From Chitinophagales bacterium (lineage in GTDB: Bacteria; Bacteroidota; Bacteroidia; Chitinophagales; UBA2359), in the NCBI GenBank assembly GCA_020629595.1, contig JAHDDA010000106.1, positions 1 to 8,434 on the forward strand: a stretch of DNA of 8,434 nucleotides, written 5' to 3'. The notes beneath the pieces were generated by a model. The model did not search any database and was not told the DNA's origin. It saw only the letters and a list, made by a program, of their open reading frames with translations. This document shows, one piece after another, positions 6,211-8,434 of this stretch (positions are counted from its first letter, which is position 1; each line of letters opens with the position of its first letter). The translations under genes were made by a program, and so were the position numbers.

Positions 6211-7554
6211 TCACTCGCAGCCCAAATCTATTTTTGATTGAATATCATTATTTGGGAAGCAATTTTCGGAAGGTAAGCTATTAGGAACATATCTTGTCAA
6301 ATTATCGTCATACAAAGAAACTTCAATAAAAGTCGCAATCAAATTTATTTCATCTTCGGTTAAATTTAAAGGTTGAAATAAAGGAGATAGCTTACCCTGC
6401 ATAACTTTATTATTTTCAGGTATTGCTTTGTTCTTATATTCTACAACATCTTTAATGTTTCTAAATGATGCCCCATGACCATAAAACTCAGAATCTTTTA
6501 GGTTGTAAAGTTGAGGTACTTTAAACTTGAACATATCTTCTTGTAAATTTGTAAATCCGCCTCTACCTAAATGAGCTTTATCATTTGGCTTTGTATCAAT
6601 TTCACCTTGATTTATTAAGTCTTTCATTCCAAGAGCATAGTATTCCATAGAAGCTAGAGAAGGTCCTGAATGACAATTTACACAGCCTGCTTTACCAAAA
6701 AACAAAATTGCTCCTTTCATTTCATTTTCTGACATTGCTGTTTTATCTCCTTTAAGCCATTTTTGAAAAGGTGCTTCGTTTGCCATTAATGTTCTCTCAT
6801 AAGCGGCAATTGCTAATCCAGCGTTTTCTCTTGTAATATTATTTACTTGTGAAAAAGACTCGTTAAATAATTCTACATATTCTGAATAAGCCTCTAAAAA
6901 TTCGTTTATCTTTAATCTGTGTACTCCTAAACCAACAATAGCCTGCGTTTCAACGCCTTCAAAACCTAAATTATTGAAAGCTGTTGTATTTTCATCTTCA
7001 TTAAAGTTACTTTCGTAAGCCAAATTTGTTGCTGTTGCACCTAACTTTCCATTCCATAATAAATTTGGTTGGTATGCAACATTCAAAACTGAAGGAGTTC
7101 TTATTGGTTGAACATCGCATTCATAATCGTTATATGAAGACATCATAAAACGGTTTTCTCCTGCAATACCAAAACCCATTCCTCCATCTCCAACACCTTG
7201 TACTCTACCAGCTTGAAATCCAGCTTTAGCATGATGACAAGAAGCACAGGAATATGTTCCCATTCCAGCTTGGTGTTTTGCATCTAAGGCAATTGCTGTT
7301 TCGTGAAATAATAATTTTCCAAGCTCAACTTTTGAAGCTGATAATACATTTTTAGGGTCTTGTGGTATTGAACCAAAATCATTAGGATTGGGTAATTCAA
7401 AATATGAAATAGAGTTGTTTGGGGAGTTTTCTAATAACAATCTATTCAATTCAAAAGACATATCATTTTCAATTTCATTTTCACTAGTACAAGATAAAAT
7501 TGTAATTGAAAACAAAAGACACAAATATACTTTTGATTTAATATTAGAAAGCAT
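6211..7554 (-). CDS. Di-heme cytochrome c peroxidase/MauG-family lipoprotein
   Basis: This is a predicted exported c-type cytochrome that would reduce hydrogen peroxide, or oxidise a partner as MauG does, using two covalently bound hemes. A lipoprotein signal (charged N-terminus, hydrophobic 9-20, ILSC with Cys22) predicts lipid anchoring on the outer side of the inner membrane or in the outer membrane. Heme motifs are CASCH (103-107) and CVNCH (291-295). RTPSVLNVAYQPNLLWNGK (152-170) and YGHGASFRNIKDVVEY (358-373) are conserved in the family. At 447 residues with about 188 residues between heme histidines, it is longer than classical CcpA. The extra part includes a glycine-rich stretch (120-131) and a segment with Cys146. 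Two more cysteines, 432 and 446, sit near the C-terminus and could form a disulfide. It follows the Crp/Fnr-type gene by 65 nt on the same strand, suggesting a redox-responsive pair. The family is secure; the substrate is unknown. Confidence 0.9.
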   Translation of the reverse strand: MLSNIKSKVYLCLLFSITILSCTSENEIENDMSFELNRLLLENSPNNSISYFELPNPNDFGSIPQDPKNVLSASKVELGKLLFHETAIALDAKHQAGMGTYSCASCHHAKAGFQAGRVQGVGDGGMGFGIAGENRFMMSSYNDYECDVQPIRTPSVLNVAYQPNLLWNGKLGATATNLAYESNFNEDENTTAFNNLGFEGVETQAIVGLGVHRLKINEFLEAYSEYVELFNESFSQVNNITRENAGLAIAAYERTLMANEAPFQKWLKGDKTAMSENEMKGAILFFGKAGCVNCHSGPSLASMEYYALGMKDLINQGEIDTKPNDKAHLGRGGFTNLQEDMFKFKVPQLYNLKDSEFYGHGASFRNIKDVVEYKNKAIPENNKVMQGKLSPLFQPLNLTEDEINLIATFIEVSLYDDNLTRYVPNSLPSENCFPNNDIQSKIDLGCE

Positions 7555-7559
7555 GTGAA

Positions 7560-7611
7560 AAAATTAGTATGAAACAAATCACTGTTATTAAGCAAATACC
7601 ATACTAATTTT
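7560..7611. promoter_or_regulatory. 11-bp inverted repeat in front of the peroxidase gene
   Basis: AAAATTAGTAT (7560-7570) and ATACTAATTTT (7601-7611) are perfect reverse complements separated by 30 nt. They fill most of the 65-nt gap between the regulator and the peroxidase. In the mRNA the arms could pair just 5 nt before the ATG, with a U run on the 3' side, hindering translation or attenuating transcription. As DNA the arms could be paired protein-binding sites about four helical turns apart. Confidence 0.55.
7568..7583. promoter_or_regulatory. Candidate Crp/Fnr-type binding dyad
   Basis: TATGA-N6-TCACT resembles the Crp-class site TGTGA-N6-TCACA, matching 8 of 10 half-site bases. It overlaps the last bases of the left inverted-repeat arm and lies 14-29 nt before the peroxidase ATG. 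With a Crp/Fnr-family gene directly upstream it is a natural target, but the motif is short and the DNA A/T-rich. Confidence 0.35.
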
Positions 7612-7619
7612 ACGAAGAA

Positions 7620-8192
7620 TTAAGATTTAAGTTTCTTTCTTATTCTACTCAATGTCTCTGGTTTCATTCCTAATATAGAAGCTACATATTGAAGTGGGAT
7701 TCTACTTAGCAAATGTGCATTTTCTTTTTCAAATAAAATATACCTTTCCTCTGCTGAAAGCGCTATTAAGTTAAATACTCTTTTTTCAATTCTCAAATGG
7801 CTTTCAACCGTTGCTAAATGTGTTAGTTTTAACATTTCAGGAAATTTAGCACATAACTCGTCTAAATTTGTTTTGGTAATTGTATATAATTCTGTTTTTT
7901 CAATTGCTTGTACAAATTCAGGAGAAGGCTGAATACTGAAAAAACTTTCAAAAGCAGTAAAAAAGTTATTTTCTACTAAAACAAATCTTGTAACTTCATT
8001 GCCATCTATGTTATTAAAAGAACGTACACTTCCAGTTCTTATAAATCCAACTTTTCGACAAATTTTACCTGCTTGATAAAAAAATTCATTTTTCTTTAAA
8101 GATTCGTATTCAAATTTTGATAGTATTTCGAATAACTGATCACTGGTAAATGAACAAAATTGGCTTATATGTTTTCTTAAGTCTTCCTTCAT
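7620..8192 (-). CDS. Crp/Fnr-family transcriptional regulator
   Basis: A one-component regulator of 190 residues. Residues 15-110 form the cyclic-nucleotide-binding-like beta barrel, recognisable from YQAGKICRKVGFIRTGSVRSF (39-59). A long dimerisation helix follows at about 112-145. The C-terminal helix-turn-helix is short, with IPLQYVASILGMKPETLSRI (165-184) as the recognition unit. The RxS cAMP-phosphate motif of E. coli Crp is not visible, and the three cysteines (13, 45, 114) do not form an Fnr-type Fe-S cluster pattern. The signal is therefore unknown. Proteins of this short type are common in Bacteroidota. The gene precedes the di-heme peroxidase by 65 nt on the same strand, and a Crp-like dyad lies between them, so control of peroxide or respiratory chemistry is a reasonable inference. 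The ATG at 8192 gives the usual start of the family. Confidence 0.9.
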   Translation of the reverse strand: MKEDLRKHISQFCSFTSDQLFEILSKFEYESLKKNEFFYQAGKICRKVGFIRTGSVRSFNNIDGNEVTRFVLVENNFFTAFESFFSIQPSPEFVQAIEKTELYTITKTNLDELCAKFPEMLKLTHLATVESHLRIEKRVFNLIALSAEERYILFEKENAHLLSRIPLQYVASILGMKPETLSRIRKKLKS

Positions 8193-8233
8193 TTGAAAAA
8201 AGTTGAGGCAACGTTTAGATGTTTAATAAATGA

Positions 8234-8285
8234 AGCTAAAAATATAAAAAAGGTTGCAATTCGTTTAATTCTTAGCTAAAAATAT
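8234..8285. repeat. 12-bp direct repeat upstream of the regulator, 40-bp period
   Basis: AGCTAAAAATAT occurs at 8234-8245 and again at 8274-8285, identical and exactly 40 bp apart, about four helical turns. The copies lie 42 and 82 nt before the regulator's ATG. The nearer copy overlaps a -7-like box on the - strand (TATATTTT, complement of 8239-8246, one mismatch). They could be operator sites, possibly autoregulatory. Chance is not excluded in such A/T-rich DNA. Confidence 0.35.
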
Positions 8286-8364
8286 TCTCGAATTATTAGA
8301 CTTTAAATTGTTTTAGTTTTTTTCTTTTTGATAAAAAATCAGTAAATTTCAGTTAAATACCTGC

Positions 8365-8431
8365 TGGTCAGGAGACACCGCAGAGGAAAACACCTGTTTT
8401 GGTCTGGGACGCACAGTCTCCTGACCAAAAC
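8365..8431. repeat. Nested palindromic element at the window edge (REP/REPIN-like or structured RNA)
   Basis: TGGTCAGGAGAC (8365-8376) is the exact reverse complement of 8416-8427. A second, overlapping dyad pairs GTTTTGGTC (8396-8404) with GACCAAAAC (8423-8431), extended by GGGAC/GTCTC (8406-8410 with 8416-8420, one G:T) around the loop GCACA. The two folds share 8416-8426, so they exclude each other. The block is clearly richer in G+C than its surroundings. The TGGTC core occurs three times: two direct copies and one inverted. Such nested, GC-richer intergenic palindromes are typical of REP/REPIN repeats. A terminator or RNA switch is an alternative, since the right hairpin is followed by CTTT where the window stops. 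The element is probably incomplete. Confidence 0.55.
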
Positions 8432-8434
8432 TTT

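Noticed and set aside
8361..8434. CRISPR repeat, SRP RNA or RNase P RNA as explanation for the terminal palindrome.
   Set aside because: There is no regular repeat-spacer pattern, and the conserved core motifs of SRP or RNase P RNA are not present.

Overview
The window looks like core chromosome of a Bacteroidota member, most likely of the family Flavobacteriaceae. The DNA is about two-thirds A+T. Several genes are preceded by the Bacteroidota-type -7 promoter element TAnnTTTG rather than a sigma70 -10 box. Shine-Dalgarno sites are weak or absent, the tRNA genes do not encode CCA, and PurC and PurF are of the long forms I associate with this phylum. Genus cannot be decided from the window.

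Left part (1-1711). The 3' part of a tRNA-Lys(UUU) gene on the + strand ends in a bidirectional terminator shared with purC, which comes from the right. purC lies 55 nt downstream of a tRNA-Leu(GAG) gene on the same strand. A 550-nt gap without protein genes follows. Its right third holds the most interesting RNA signal of the window: a long, interrupted hairpin of about 113 nt on the + strand. It has a candidate promoter in front and a strong intrinsic terminator behind, and I read it as a 6S RNA of the flavobacterial type. That terminator is also shared, with purF arriving from the other side.

Middle (1749-6207). purF and truC (a tRNA pseudouridine synthase) run leftwards. purK and purE run rightwards, almost touching. 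Together with purC the window encodes four steps of de novo IMP synthesis: PurF makes phosphoribosylamine, PurK and PurE convert AIR via N5-CAIR to CAIR, and PurC makes SAICAR. These genes are spread over at least three transcription units. The leaders of purF and purK are too short to hold a purine riboswitch.

Right part (6211-8434). A Crp/Fnr-family regulator is followed on the same strand, after 65 nt, by a lipoprotein di-heme cytochrome c peroxidase/MauG-type gene, which converges on purE with only 3 nt between stop codons. The 65-nt gap holds an 11-bp inverted repeat and a Crp-like dyad, suggesting that the regulator controls the peroxidase. Upstream of the regulator is a 12-bp direct repeat with exact 40-bp periodicity. 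At the window edge lies a GC-richer nested palindrome that resembles a REP/REPIN-like repeat or a structured RNA and is probably cut off by the window.

No phage, CRISPR, insertion sequence or defence system is visible. Apart from the 6S candidate, the peroxidase control region and the terminal palindrome, this is an ordinary housekeeping region.
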